Shown: positions 8,216-16,567, counted from the first letter of the stretch. The stretch is DNA of 21,959 nucleotides from Spirochaetaceae bacterium (GCA_031257135.1 JAIRPH010000194.1:1-21959), one strand, 5' to 3'. Numbers and translations are program-made. The notes: generated by a model from the letters alone, not told the origin.

Positions 8216-8244
8216 TTGACAAATAAAAACAAATGCTATATTAT
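8216..8244 (+). promoter_or_regulatory. Sigma-70 promoter of the cheY-cheX-kinase operon
   Basis: A perfect TTGACA (8216-8221), a 17-base spacer and TATTAT (8239-8244). ATGCTATAT is repeated (8233-8241 and 8243-8251) over the -10 region. The predicted leader is about 43 bases and ends in a strong AAGGAGGGG (8278-8286). Confidence 0.7.
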
Positions 8245-8293
8245 GCTATATGCCGTATAATTACTGATCATCATGTTAAGGAGGGGTTTAATC

Positions 8294-8671
8294 TTGACGA
8301 TTTTAGTAGTAGATGATTCGCGGATAATGCGAGGAGTTCTAAAAAATCTGTTTAACGATTTGGATATGGGACATTGCAGTTATGCAGAAGCCGAAAACGG
8401 CGAAGAAGCCTTCAAAGTAATCCAGAGCCACCCGGTCGATTTGGTTTTCCTTGACTGGAATATGCCTAAAATGCTGGGCATTGATTTTTTAAAACAGATT
8501 CGGAGCATCCCTAAGTTTAAGACGACGCCTATCATCATGGTTACGAGCGAAATAGCTAAAGCGAATGTAATCGAAGCGCTCAAAAGCGGAGCTACCGATT
8601 ATATCATAAAGCCGATAGACGAAAAAATTTTTAAGGAAAAAGTTTTTAAAGCCCTTAAAAAACGTTCTTGA
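8294..8671 (+). CDS. cheY: CheY-like single-domain response regulator
   Basis: A stand-alone receiver of 125 residues that accepts phosphate on aspartate. With the chosen TTG start (MTILVVDDS), the acidic pair is D7/D8, the phospho-acceptor is D54 (FLDWNMPK), the switch residues are T84/S85 (MVTSE), and the conserved lysine is K106 (IIKP). There is no output domain. TTG at 8294 is preferred over ATG at 8273 because AAGGAGGGG sits seven bases before it, while the ATG precedes that ribosome binding site and adds residues before the first strand of the fold. First gene of a four-gene operon with a CheX-like phosphatase and two HPt-bearing kinases, which makes it their likely target. Whether it acts on the flagellar motor or on another partner cannot be told from sequence. 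Confidence 0.9.
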   Translation: MTILVVDDSRIMRGVLKNLFNDLDMGHCSYAEAENGEEAFKVIQSHPVDLVFLDWNMPKMLGIDFLKQIRSIPKFKTTPIIMVTSEIAKANVIEALKSGATDYIIKPIDEKIFKEKVFKALKKRS

Positions 8672-8684
8672 TACGAGAGGAAGT

Positions 8685-9173
8685 ATGGTTAAACAGTATT
8701 TACAGCCTTTTGCCATAGCCTGTATGCAGGTGTTCAAAAATTTTGTAGGCGCCGAGTTGGTGGCTGAACGTTCTTATCTCTTCGATCAGGCGGTCATTAC
8801 CGGGTGGGACTTGTTCGCCATGATAGGATTTTCCGGCGGAGCCAGAGGCGCGGTGGTCATCTCCATGAAAAAAGAGTTAGCCTTTAAACTCGCCCACCGC
8901 TTCACCGGCAGAAGCTATACGGCTATGGACGACGATGTAACCGACACCATCGGTGAAATCGTCAATATCATAGCGGGAAACGTTAAGCGGGGAAGCATCG
9001 AACAGCTTCAGTTGCGCCTTTCGCCGCCCACGATTATACGGGGAAGCGGACATTCCATCTCATGGCTTGCAGGAGGCGATCCTATCGTGAGCATCCCTTT
9101 TAAAATATATGAACATGAAATCTTTATGCTGTCAGTAACCCTTGAAAAAAAAGGAGCCGAACATGACCCATAG
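8685..9173 (+). CDS. cheX: CheX-like CheY-P phosphatase
   Basis: A 162-residue soluble protein of the CheC/CheX/FliY class that dephosphorylates CheY-P. The family's catalytic helix pattern E-x-x-N is present as E91-I-V-N94 in DTIGEIVNIIAGN, and the GFSGGARGAVVISM strand and loop before it fits the fold. Only one such helix is visible, as in CheX rather than two-site CheC. ATG is preceded by GAGAGGAAG, 13 bases after the receiver stop. Its 3' end overlaps the next gene by 11 bases, pointing to translational coupling. Confidence 0.85.
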   Translation: MVKQYLQPFAIACMQVFKNFVGAELVAERSYLFDQAVITGWDLFAMIGFSGGARGAVVISMKKELAFKLAHRFTGRSYTAMDDDVTDTIGEIVNIIAGNVKRGSIEQLQLRLSPPTIIRGSGHSISWLAGGDPIVSIPFKIYEHEIFMLSVTLEKKGAEHDP

Positions 9174-11487
9174 AAAACCGGCTTTCATTGCCTTATTTAC
9201 GGTTCTCTCGCTGGCGGGGATTGTGCTTGTTACTATAAGTATGTCTCTGGCGTCTTTTTTCAATTTCCGAACCGTCGCGTATAATCAGATTGAAACGGAG
9301 CTGACGGAAAATATCGTTCATCTGCGGGAAACGGTGAGTACCCGATTCAGTAGGTGGTCCTCATTGTTACAGCGGACGGCTTTCGGAATCGCTCCGTTTA
9401 TGGCGGATTACCCGGCAGAGGCGAACGCGGTTGAAGTCATCCTGCGACGGATCAAAAATACTCAGCGGGATTTGAAGACCCTCTTCTGCTCGGCTAACGT
9501 ACCCTGGACTGAACCGGAAGGGTATATGATCTACAGCGACGGAACCCGCCCTCCGGCGGACATGGATAATACCGCTCGTTCTTGGTTCCGCAACGCCAAG
9601 TCGAGTCCGGGACAGATAATCTACAGCGAACCTTTTATATCATTAACCCACGGCGGCTTCGTTATAGCCGTTTCAACCACGGTATACGGCGATAACGCTG
9701 AAGACATAGGCGTCGTTGCGGGACTCATCGATCTGGAAGTCGTTGATTCCCTGCTTGCCATGTATGCAACTATACCGGAACAGCGGATTTTTTTGCTTAA
9801 CAAAGAAGGATATGTAATAACCGATCCTGACGGCGAAGGGAATTTAACAACCGATTTCTTCGCTCATTCGGATACAGCCTCTTATCGGGAGCAGGTTCTT
9901 TCTTCGCCTTCTTTTTCCAGCGCGGTTGGAGACCATTTTCTCTATTCGGCGGTCATTCCCGAGCTGAACTGGATTTTGGTATCAATGGTTCCCTCGTCGG
10001 TAATGTTTACCAGCCTCAATAGGGTTATGGTTGAAACGATTGTCATTAATCTGACGCTTGTTGTTATTGCGATAGGTATATCCGTTATTCTCACCCGAAT
10101 TCTCCAGAACGAGCGGGACGAAAATACGGCTATGAAGGATAACCTTAATATCGGATTTTTCCTGTTAGACCGGAATTATATCATTCAGGGGCAGTATTCT
10201 CATGGGCTGGAGCGGATTCTCGATACGGCCGGCTTGAAAGGGAAAAGTTTTATCGACCTTCTTTCCGGGTCTTTATCTGAACAGGAATGTAATACCGTAA
10301 AAGATTATTTTGATATGATTTTAAACCGCTCTTTCGATCAGGATTTGCTAGACGACGTAAATCCTATTCAGGAACTGTCTTACCGGCGGAATAAAACCTT
10401 GCGATGCGGTTTTACCGGGGTCAGCCGGGGACGTAAAGACGTGGTTATCCTCGGAAACATCATTGATACTACCACCGAAAAACAGCTCAAAGACCGGCTT
10501 GCCGAGGAAGAAGCCAAGCGGCAGGAAGATATGCGCTTCCTCTTTGAGGTTATTCAGGCAGACCCTATGGTTTTGCAGGATTTTATCGAAGATATGGATT
10601 ATGGATTTGATAGGATTAACGCCGTCCTAACCGACGACGACGTTCCGCCTAAAGACGCGTCCGTAAGCCTGTATCAGGAGATTCACGGGATCAAGTCGAA
10701 CGCGGTAATTTTAGGCTTAAAAACCTTTGGAGAAAAACTTCACGCCTTAGAATCGGATATTAAAGCCATTCGGGATCAGCCGTCGGTTCTCTACGAGGAC
10801 TTGGTGCGCTTGCACGAAGGAATCCGGCGCATAAAACAAGACCGAAGCAAAGTAATGGATGCTATCAGGAAGATACAATCCTTTAAGAGCAACGGGAAAC
10901 AGTACCAAGGCGCCTATATCCTGCTTGAATCTCTGACCAAAGCCTGCGAAAAGGTATCGGCCGATTTGGATAAGCCCGTGAAGCTGGTGGTCGAAAAACT
11001 TGATTTCCAAACCGTCGCGGACGCCCCCCGGCGGGCGATAAAAGACGTGCTTATGCAGTTAATCCGCAATGCGGTATATCACGGCATCGAAACCAGAGCG
11101 GAACGCATCGCTTTGGGCAAAAACGAGATCGGCGCTATCGGCTTGTCGATTACCCATGACGAAGACTGGATTCAGATACGCCTGAGCGATAACGGTAAGG
11201 GATTGGACTTCGCTAAAATCCGGGCGAAGGCGGAACGGTTACGGCTCATTCCTCAAACCCAAGAGGAGCCGGATAGGGAGAAACTGACCCAGTTCATATT
11301 CGCTCCCGGTTTCAGCACCGCCGACGACATAGACGTACACGCAGGCAGGGGCATCGGCTTAAATCTGGTAAAGGATCGGATTCGGGAGTTGGGAGGAACC
11401 ATCAAAGTACGCAGTGAAGCCAACAAAGGCACGGTATTTTTCATTTACATCCCCATACCGGCTATGGCGGCGACTCAAGCCTCATAA
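9163..11487 (+). CDS. Membrane sensor kinase 1: dCache - PAS-like - HPt - CheA-type HATPase
   Basis: A 774-residue inner-membrane kinase. Order: TM1 at about 7-32; extracytoplasmic double-Cache sensor at 33-287 (RSWFRNAK, IIYSEPF, DIGVVAGLIDLEV); TM2 at about 288-313; PAS-like region at 327-440 (NIGFFLLDRNYIIQGQYS); coiled linker; HPt domain with H508 in EIHGIKSNAVILGL; CheA-like ATPase with N-box N636 (LIRNAVYHGIE), G1 box D676 (DNGKGLD) and G2 box GRGIGLNLV (728-736). There is no DHp domain, CheA P2, CheW-like P5 or receiver. Inference: it autophosphorylates its HPt histidine and passes phosphate to the CheY of the operon. ATG at 9163 has AAGGAG seven bases upstream; the TTG at 9142 precedes that site and is rejected. 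A close paralogue follows. Confidence 0.88.
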   Translation: MTHRKPAFIALFTVLSLAGIVLVTISMSLASFFNFRTVAYNQIETELTENIVHLRETVSTRFSRWSSLLQRTAFGIAPFMADYPAEANAVEVILRRIKNTQRDLKTLFCSANVPWTEPEGYMIYSDGTRPPADMDNTARSWFRNAKSSPGQIIYSEPFISLTHGGFVIAVSTTVYGDNAEDIGVVAGLIDLEVVDSLLAMYATIPEQRIFLLNKEGYVITDPDGEGNLTTDFFAHSDTASYREQVLSSPSFSSAVGDHFLYSAVIPELNWILVSMVPSSVMFTSLNRVMVETIVINLTLVVIAIGISVILTRILQNERDENTAMKDNLNIGFFLLDRNYIIQGQYSHGLERILDTAGLKGKSFIDLLSGSLSEQECNTVKDYFDMILNRSFDQDLLDDVNPIQELSYRRNKTLRCGFTGVSRGRKDVVILGNIIDTTTEKQLKDRLAEEEAKRQEDMRFLFEVIQADPMVLQDFIEDMDYGFDRINAVLTDDDVPPKDASVSLYQEIHGIKSNAVILGLKTFGEKLHALESDIKAIRDQPSVLYEDLVRLHEGIRRIKQDRSKVMDAIRKIQSFKSNGKQYQGAYILLESLTKACEKVSADLDKPVKLVVEKLDFQTVADAPRRAIKDVLMQLIRNAVYHGIETRAERIALGKNEIGAIGLSITHDEDWIQIRLSDNGKGLDFAKIRAKAERLRLIPQTQEEPDREKLTQFIFAPGFSTADDIDVHAGRGIGLNLVKDRIRELGGTIKVRSEANKGTVFFIYIPIPAMAATQAS

Positions 11488-11501
11488 GGAGGATTACGGC
11501 T

Positions 11502-13832
11502 ATGGCGCCGAAAAAGAAATATTCCTTTGCCGCGCTGTTTACGGTTGTCAGTATGTCTGTTATTGTGCTTATTACCATAAGCCTGTCGGTATTGTTTTTT
11601 ATTAACTTCCGCACTATGTCTTATCAGCAGGTTGAGACAACCTTGCAAGTAAACGTCAAGCGGTTGCAGGATAAAATAAGCGGGAAACTCAAAGAATGGC
11701 AGGCTTTGGTACAGCATACCGCCATCGGCGCGGCTCCGTTTATCTTGGAGGAACCGATAGACACTGACAGTCTTGAAACTCTTCTGCGGCGGACTAAAAA
11801 CTCTCAAAACGAGATAATCAACATATATTGTTCCAATAACCTTACTTGGAGTAAACCCGGAGGATACTTCTTCCTGTATCCTACTTATACGCCTGATATC
11901 GGTTATGACAACACTCAGCGTCCGTGGTTTCTGCAAGCCAAGACCCATCCCAGTCAGATTGTGTATGTTGATCCCTATATTGACGTAGTAACCAATTCGC
12001 TTATTACTTCCGTAGTGACGATTTTATATGACGCCTGGGGCAGGGATATAGGAGTGTTAGGCGCGGACATCAGCATAGCCTTTCTTGAAGATATGCTTCT
12101 TGATATGTCTTCTCTGCCGAATCAGGAAATCTATTTTCTGAATAAAAACGGATTGTTCATAACTCATCCTGACAGTACGGCGGTGCTTGCCAAAGATTTT
12201 TTTACCGAATCTAAGCTGGAACGCTACCGAGAGAAGGCGCTTGGGTCATATTCTTTTTTCAAAGTAGATGCCGACGTATTTATCTATTCGGTGCATATTC
12301 CTGAAGCGGCTTGGACCTTAGTATCTACGGTTCCGGCGTCGGTTATTTTTACTAAAATCAACCGGTTTCTTTTTAAGATGATAAGCGTTAATGTGATACT
12401 GGTTGTTATTGCGGTGGCTATGGCGGTCATTCTCGTCAGGATTTTGCAGAATGAGCGGGACGAAAACGCCGCTATGAAGGACAATCTCAAGGTAGGGTTT
12501 TTCCTTATGGACAAACAGTATCTTATTCAGGGTCAGTATTCCAATGCTCTGGAGAATCTTTTTTCCATAAACGACTTGAAGGGAAAAAACTTTGTCAGTC
12601 TCTTATCCGCTTCGCTGACCAAAAAAGAAACCGATACCTTGAAAGATTATTTCGATATGGTTATAAACCGTTCTTTTGATCATGAACTGCTTGACGACAT
12701 TAATCCTATTCAGGAACTGTCCTATATAAGCGTTGAAACCGGCGAGGCGAAGACCTTGAATTGCGGTTTTACCGCGGTCAACCGGGGCGGGCGGAAGGAC
12801 GTATATATTCTGGGGAACATACTGGATATTACCGCGGAAAAGGAACTAAAAACCCGGCTTGCCGAGGAAGAAGCTGGTCGTCAGGAAGATATGCGCTTTC
12901 TTTTTGAGGTCATTCAGGGAGACCCCGGGGTTTTGCATGATTTTATCGAAGATATGGATTACGGCTTTAATGAGATCAGCAGTATCTTGACGGATGAAAG
13001 CATCGCCCCGAAAGAAGCGGTAGTGAACATCTATCAGGCGGTTCACGCGATCAAGTCGAATGCTGTGATTCTCGGTCTCAAGACCTTTGGAGATAAACTT
13101 CACGAGCTGGAAACAGACCTGCAAGCCATCCAAGATCAGGAGGCGGTCTTTAAAGACGACTTGGAACGGTTAAGCGGAGAAATCAAGAAGATAAAACTGA
13201 ACCGGATAAAACTAATTACCGCGCTCCAGAAAATACAATCCTTCAAGTCCGCCAAGAAGCGGCATCAAGGGTCTTATGTGCTGGTGGAATCTCTCGCCGG
13301 AGCCTGCCGTAAGGTATCGGAGGATTTGGCTAAACAAGCGGAGTTTACGGTGGAACGGCTTGATCCTGAAGCCATAGACAAGGGACCTCGGCGGGTGATG
13401 AAAGACGTGCTTATGCAGTTAGTCCGCAACGCGGCATACCACGGCATCGAATCGCCGGAGGAGCGGAAGGCTCAAGGCAAAGACGAAACCGGACATATTT
13501 CCCTCGCCCTCATGGTGGAAAACGGGTATATCCATATCCGGCTCAAGGACGACGGAAAAGGCATGGATTACGCCAAGATTCGGGCGAAAGCGGAACAGCT
13601 GGGCATCATTCCCGAAGGAGCCGAGAATGATCCTGAAGCCTTATTGCAGTGTATATTCGCTCCCGGTTTCAGCACCGCCGAAGAAGCGGATATACACGCA
13701 GGCAGGGGCATCGGTTTAAATCTGGTGAAAGATCGAATCGAGGAATTGCAGGGTACCATAAAAATACACAGCGAACTTCACAAGGGTACGACCTTTACGG
13801 TGTTCATTCCCCTGTCTGCGGTCAAGGCGTAA
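11502..13832 (+). CDS. Membrane sensor kinase 2: paralogue of the preceding kinase
   Basis: 776 residues with the same architecture as its neighbour: TM1 at 8-33, dCache sensor to about 290, TM2, PAS-like region (LKVGFFLMDKQYLIQGQYS), HPt with H515 (AVHAIKSNAVILGL), and CheA-type ATPase with N643 (LVRNAAYHGIE), DDGKGMD and GRGIGLNLV. Long blocks are nearly identical to kinase 1 (NAVILGLKTFG, RILQNERDEN, QEDMRFLFEVIQ), while the sensor halves have diverged. It keeps a classical dCache ligand-pocket pattern, Y135-x4-R140-P-W142-F, then Y155, D157 and D161, and D189; several of these are changed in kinase 1. AAGGAGG overlaps the previous stop codon, and ATG follows 14 bases after that gene, so translation is probably coupled. 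It ends two bases from the convergent DUF711 gene. Confidence 0.88.
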   Translation: MAPKKKYSFAALFTVVSMSVIVLITISLSVLFFINFRTMSYQQVETTLQVNVKRLQDKISGKLKEWQALVQHTAIGAAPFILEEPIDTDSLETLLRRTKNSQNEIINIYCSNNLTWSKPGGYFFLYPTYTPDIGYDNTQRPWFLQAKTHPSQIVYVDPYIDVVTNSLITSVVTILYDAWGRDIGVLGADISIAFLEDMLLDMSSLPNQEIYFLNKNGLFITHPDSTAVLAKDFFTESKLERYREKALGSYSFFKVDADVFIYSVHIPEAAWTLVSTVPASVIFTKINRFLFKMISVNVILVVIAVAMAVILVRILQNERDENAAMKDNLKVGFFLMDKQYLIQGQYSNALENLFSINDLKGKNFVSLLSASLTKKETDTLKDYFDMVINRSFDHELLDDINPIQELSYISVETGEAKTLNCGFTAVNRGGRKDVYILGNILDITAEKELKTRLAEEEAGRQEDMRFLFEVIQGDPGVLHDFIEDMDYGFNEISSILTDESIAPKEAVVNIYQAVHAIKSNAVILGLKTFGDKLHELETDLQAIQDQEAVFKDDLERLSGEIKKIKLNRIKLITALQKIQSFKSAKKRHQGSYVLVESLAGACRKVSEDLAKQAEFTVERLDPEAIDKGPRRVMKDVLMQLVRNAAYHGIESPEERKAQGKDETGHISLALMVENGYIHIRLKDDGKGMDYAKIRAKAEQLGIIPEGAENDPEALLQCIFAPGFSTAEEADIHAGRGIGLNLVKDRIEELQGTIKIHSELHKGTTFTVFIPLSAVKA

Positions 13833-13834
13833 GC

Positions 13835-15196
13835 CTAATTTCTGAAACTGTGAATCGGCGCGGGGATACGTCCGCCTCGGGCAATAAATTTATCGCTTTT
13901 TGCGGTATGAACCGGTATGATCGGCGCGCCGCCTAAGAGTCCGCCGAATTCAGCCCACTCGCCGGATCGCTTGCCCGGCACCGGAATGACGCGAACCGCG
14001 GTAGTTTTGTTATTCGCCATGCCGATAGCCATTTCGTCGGCGATAATCGCGGCAATCGTCGCCGCGGAAGTATCCCCGGGTAAGGCGACCATGTCAAGCC
14101 CAACCGAACAGACGCAGGTCAGAGCTTCCAGCTTATCGAGACCGAGCGATCCAGAACGAACCGCAGAGACCATGCCTTCGTCTTCGGATACCGGAATGAA
14201 GGCTCCTGAAAAACCGCCTACATGAGTGGAAGCCATGATCCCCCCCTTCTTAACCATATCGGTAAGCATTGCCAGAGCCGCGGTAGACCCGTGAGTTCCC
14301 GCGGACTCAAGCCCCATCTCCTCCAGAATCCGGGCTACCGAGTCTCCTACCGCGGGCGTCGGCGCAAGAGACAGATCGAGAATCCCGAAAGGAACCCCAA
14401 GCCGTTTCGCCGCCTCCATGCCGACTAACTGCCCCATCCGGGTAATCTTGAAGGCGGTCTTTTTGATGACATCCGCCAGTTCATCGAAATTCGCATCAGG
14501 ATGGGCTTCCAATGCCGCCTTCACTGCGCCCGGACCGGATACGCCTACGTTAAGGCAGTGTTCCCCTTCGCCGGGTCCGTGAAACGCGCCTGCCATGAAC
14601 GGGTTATCCTCCGGGGCGTTGCAGAAAACTACTAATTTAGCGCATCCCAGCCCGTCTCGGTCTGCGGTTTTTTCCGCGGTTTCCTTGATCACTTCCCCCA
14701 TACGCCGTACCGCGTCCATGTTGATGCCGCTTTTCGTACCGGCTACGTTTACCGAACTGCAAACCCGCTCGGTAGCAGTCAACGCTTCCGGGATGGAATC
14801 GATAAGCCGCCTATCCCCGAGGGAAACTCCTTTCTGCACCAATGCGGAGAACCCTCCCACAAAATCAATGCCCAGTTCTTTAGCGACCTCATCGAGAACA
14901 ACCGCGTAATGAGTATACCGCAAGTCTTCCGACGCCCCGGCAATCAGGGCAAGGGGCGTTACGGCTACTCGTTTATTGATGATCGGGATGCCGTATTCGG
15001 TTTCTATTTCCCTGCCTATTTTGACCAGCGGTCCTGCAACCCGCAAGAGCTTGTCCCGGATGCGGCGGCGGGTTGCAGTCCCCGACGCGGCGGCGCAGTC
15101 CAGCAGAGACACCCCCAACGTAATTGCCCGTATATCGAGCTTATACCGGAGGAACATATCCAATGTTTCCTGTATTTCAAAAGGCGTAAACAGCAT
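13835..15196 (-). CDS. DUF711 / UPF0210 (PFL) family protein
   Basis: A 453-residue cytoplasmic protein recognised as UPF0210 from its general run: MLFTPFEIQETLDMF, DIRAITLGVSLLDCA, VAVTPLALIAGA, GGFSALVQKGVSLGDRRLID, SGINMDAVRRMG, FCNAPEDNPFMAGAFHG and the glycine-rich GGFSGAFIPVSEDEGM. The family is widespread in anaerobes and its biochemical role is not settled to my knowledge. It usually sits directly after a UPF0237 ACT-domain gene; here a WD40 lipoprotein gene separates them. Start ATG with AAGGAAAAA, nine bases after the WD40 stop, so it is co-transcribed. Full length for the family. Confidence 0.92.
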   Translation of the reverse strand: MLFTPFEIQETLDMFLRYKLDIRAITLGVSLLDCAAASGTATRRRIRDKLLRVAGPLVKIGREIETEYGIPIINKRVAVTPLALIAGASEDLRYTHYAVVLDEVAKELGIDFVGGFSALVQKGVSLGDRRLIDSIPEALTATERVCSSVNVAGTKSGINMDAVRRMGEVIKETAEKTADRDGLGCAKLVVFCNAPEDNPFMAGAFHGPGEGEHCLNVGVSGPGAVKAALEAHPDANFDELADVIKKTAFKITRMGQLVGMEAAKRLGVPFGILDLSLAPTPAVGDSVARILEEMGLESAGTHGSTAALAMLTDMVKKGGIMASTHVGGFSGAFIPVSEDEGMVSAVRSGSLGLDKLEALTCVCSVGLDMVALPGDTSAATIAAIIADEMAIGMANNKTTAVRVIPVPGKRSGEWAEFGGLLGGAPIIPVHTAKSDKFIARGGRIPAPIHSFRN

Positions 15197-15205
15197 TTTT
15201 TCCTT

Positions 15206-16246
15206 CTATTTTATTCCCCAGACTTTGACCGCGGCGTCCCAAGAGCCGGAAATGATTCGTTTCCCGTCGGGGCTGTAGGCTACCGAGCAAATGCCGTCAG
15301 TATGCCCTGCGAGGGTTCTCAACTCCCGTCCTGTTTCGGCGTCCCAGACCTTGACCGCGGCGTCCCAAGAGCCGGAAATAATCTGTTTCCCGTCGGGGCT
15401 GAAACTCACGGACTTCACGATATTGGTATGACCCGAAAGGGTAAACAGTTCCCTGTTTGTCTTTGAGTCCCAGACTTTGACGGTATTCCGGTTTGACCCG
15501 GAGATGATCCGGTTTCCGTCGGGGCTGTAGGCTACGGATAAGACGCCGCCTTCATGTCCTGCCAGCGTTTCCAGCTTCCTGCCGGTTTGAGCGTCCCAAA
15601 TATGGATGATGCCGTCTCCTAAAGCTCCGGAGAGAATCCGTTTCCCGTCGGGGCTATAGGTCAGGGAAGAGACTCCTCCGGTATGTCCGGTAAGGGTCAT
15701 CAGTTCCTGACCGGTGCCGGCGTTCCAGACCTTAACCGTACCGTCGCCTGATCCGGAGATGATCCGGTTTCCGTCGGGGCTATAGGCTACGGACCACACT
15801 ACATCGGTATGTCCCCGCAGGGTAAGGAAGAGCAGACCGGTTTGAGCGTCCCGTACGGTGACGGTTTTGTTGTAAGTGCCGGCGGCGATTCGGTTTCCGT
15901 CAGGACTGCACGCCAAGGACCAAATCCCGCTGTTATCTTCTGGGAACGCCGCTTTTTCCGAACCGGTTTCGGCGTCCCAGACCTTGACGGTTCCGTCTTC
16001 AGAGCCGGAGAAAATCCGCGCGCCGTCGGGACTATATACGGCCGCCAATACCCCTCCGGTATGTCCCGATAGGGTCATCAGCTCAACAAAATCTTCAGTA
16101 GACCCGCCCTTTTCCTCTGAGAGAGCTTCTTCTGAGGATTCCGCCGGTTTTTTTTGTTCAGCATCTCCGGCGGTTGAGGAACCGGCGGTGCCGCAACTGA
16201 CCGCCAAAAAGCAAACAAAAACGCTCCAGAGACCTGCTTTTTTCAT
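15206..16246 (-). CDS. WD40-repeat lipoprotein, seven-bladed propeller
   Basis: 346 residues. It has a lipoprotein signal (MKKAGLWSVFVCFLAVSC, lipidated C18), a short Glu/Ser/Lys-rich linker to about residue 55, then seven WD40 repeats of about 42 residues (GH...VxSVxYSPDGxRIxSGSxDxxVKVWDAxTG) that fill the rest, enough to close one seven-bladed propeller. Blade 2 lacks the GH start (AFPEDNSGIWSLACSPDG); the last two share IISGSWDAAVKVW. There is no enzymatic domain, so a scaffold or binding role at the periplasmic face of a membrane is likely (inference). ATG has GGAGGCGG upstream. It lies 12 bases after the ACT gene and nine before DUF711, inside their operon. Its high internal repetition makes blade gain or loss easy. 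Confidence 0.92.
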   Translation of the reverse strand: MKKAGLWSVFVCFLAVSCGTAGSSTAGDAEQKKPAESSEEALSEEKGGSTEDFVELMTLSGHTGGVLAAVYSPDGARIFSGSEDGTVKVWDAETGSEKAAFPEDNSGIWSLACSPDGNRIAAGTYNKTVTVRDAQTGLLFLTLRGHTDVVWSVAYSPDGNRIISGSGDGTVKVWNAGTGQELMTLTGHTGGVSSLTYSPDGKRILSGALGDGIIHIWDAQTGRKLETLAGHEGGVLSVAYSPDGNRIISGSNRNTVKVWDSKTNRELFTLSGHTNIVKSVSFSPDGKQIISGSWDAAVKVWDAETGRELRTLAGHTDGICSVAYSPDGKRIISGSWDAAVKVWGIK

Positions 16247-16258
16247 ATCCGCCTCCGC

Positions 16259-16528
16259 TCATATCCGATGCATCGCTTTAAAGACTCCTTCGTGCATCAA
16301 GCTGATAGAAACGCGCATGGTTTCTCCCATGTCCGCCAGTTCCTGCTTGATGGTTTCCAGATTTTTGTTAGTCAGAGACAGGTCAACCATCATCATCATG
16401 ACGAAGTTGCCGGATAAAATCGTTTGGCTGATGTCTTCTATATTGATATTCCGTTCCGCCAAAAATGCGCTGACTCGGGCGATAATGCCTACCTGATCGG
16501 TTCCTACTACGGTAATAATTGCGTTCAT
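16259..16528 (-). CDS. ACT domain protein, UPF0237 family
   Basis: An 89-residue single ACT-type domain: IITVVGTDQVGIIARVSAFL, ERNINIEDISQTIL, a methionine-rich strand FVMMMMVDLSL and the typical C-terminus FKAMHRI. ACT domains bind small ligands, often amino acids, at dimer interfaces; the ligand of UPF0237 is not known to me. Normally paired with a UPF0210 gene, which suggests it regulates or assists that protein. First gene of the ACT-WD40-DUF711 operon. The ATG at 16528 lacks a Shine-Dalgarno; the predicted promoter places transcription start only a few bases upstream. Confidence 0.9.
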   Translation of the reverse strand: MNAIITVVGTDQVGIIARVSAFLAERNINIEDISQTILSGNFVMMMMVDLSLTNKNLETIKQELADMGETMRVSISLMHEGVFKAMHRI

Positions 16529-16538
16529 TATAGGCTAC

Positions 16539-16567
16539 AGTGTAATACACGGCGATTAGTTTTTCAA
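16539..16567 (-). promoter_or_regulatory. Putative promoter of the ACT-WD40-DUF711 operon
   Basis: Minus-strand TTGAAA (16567-16562), a 17-base spacer and TACACT (16544-16539). Predicted transcription start is near 16532, leaving a leader of about four bases. The -10 box is only a moderate match. Confidence 0.45.

Noticed and set aside
8109..8222. Longer HTH protein starting at 8222
   Set aside because: The extra 38 residues have no family similarity and cover the predicted promoter at 8118-8146; MESTLL at 8108 begins the HTH domain directly.
8273..8293. ATG start for the CheY-like protein at 8273
   Set aside because: The strong AAGGAGGGG lies downstream of it and seven bases before TTG 8294, which also gives the canonical receiver N-terminus.
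9163..13832. Methyl-accepting chemotaxis proteins
   Set aside because: The cytoplasmic parts carry HPt and ATPase motifs instead of the MCP signalling hairpin.
14909..15466. 185-residue plus-strand ORF over the DUF711/WD40 junction
   Set aside because: It is antisense to two clearly recognisable genes; the apparent repeats in it are the reverse of WD40 blades.
15876..16496. 206-residue plus-strand ORF
   Set aside because: Antisense to the WD40 and ACT genes, both with strong family support.
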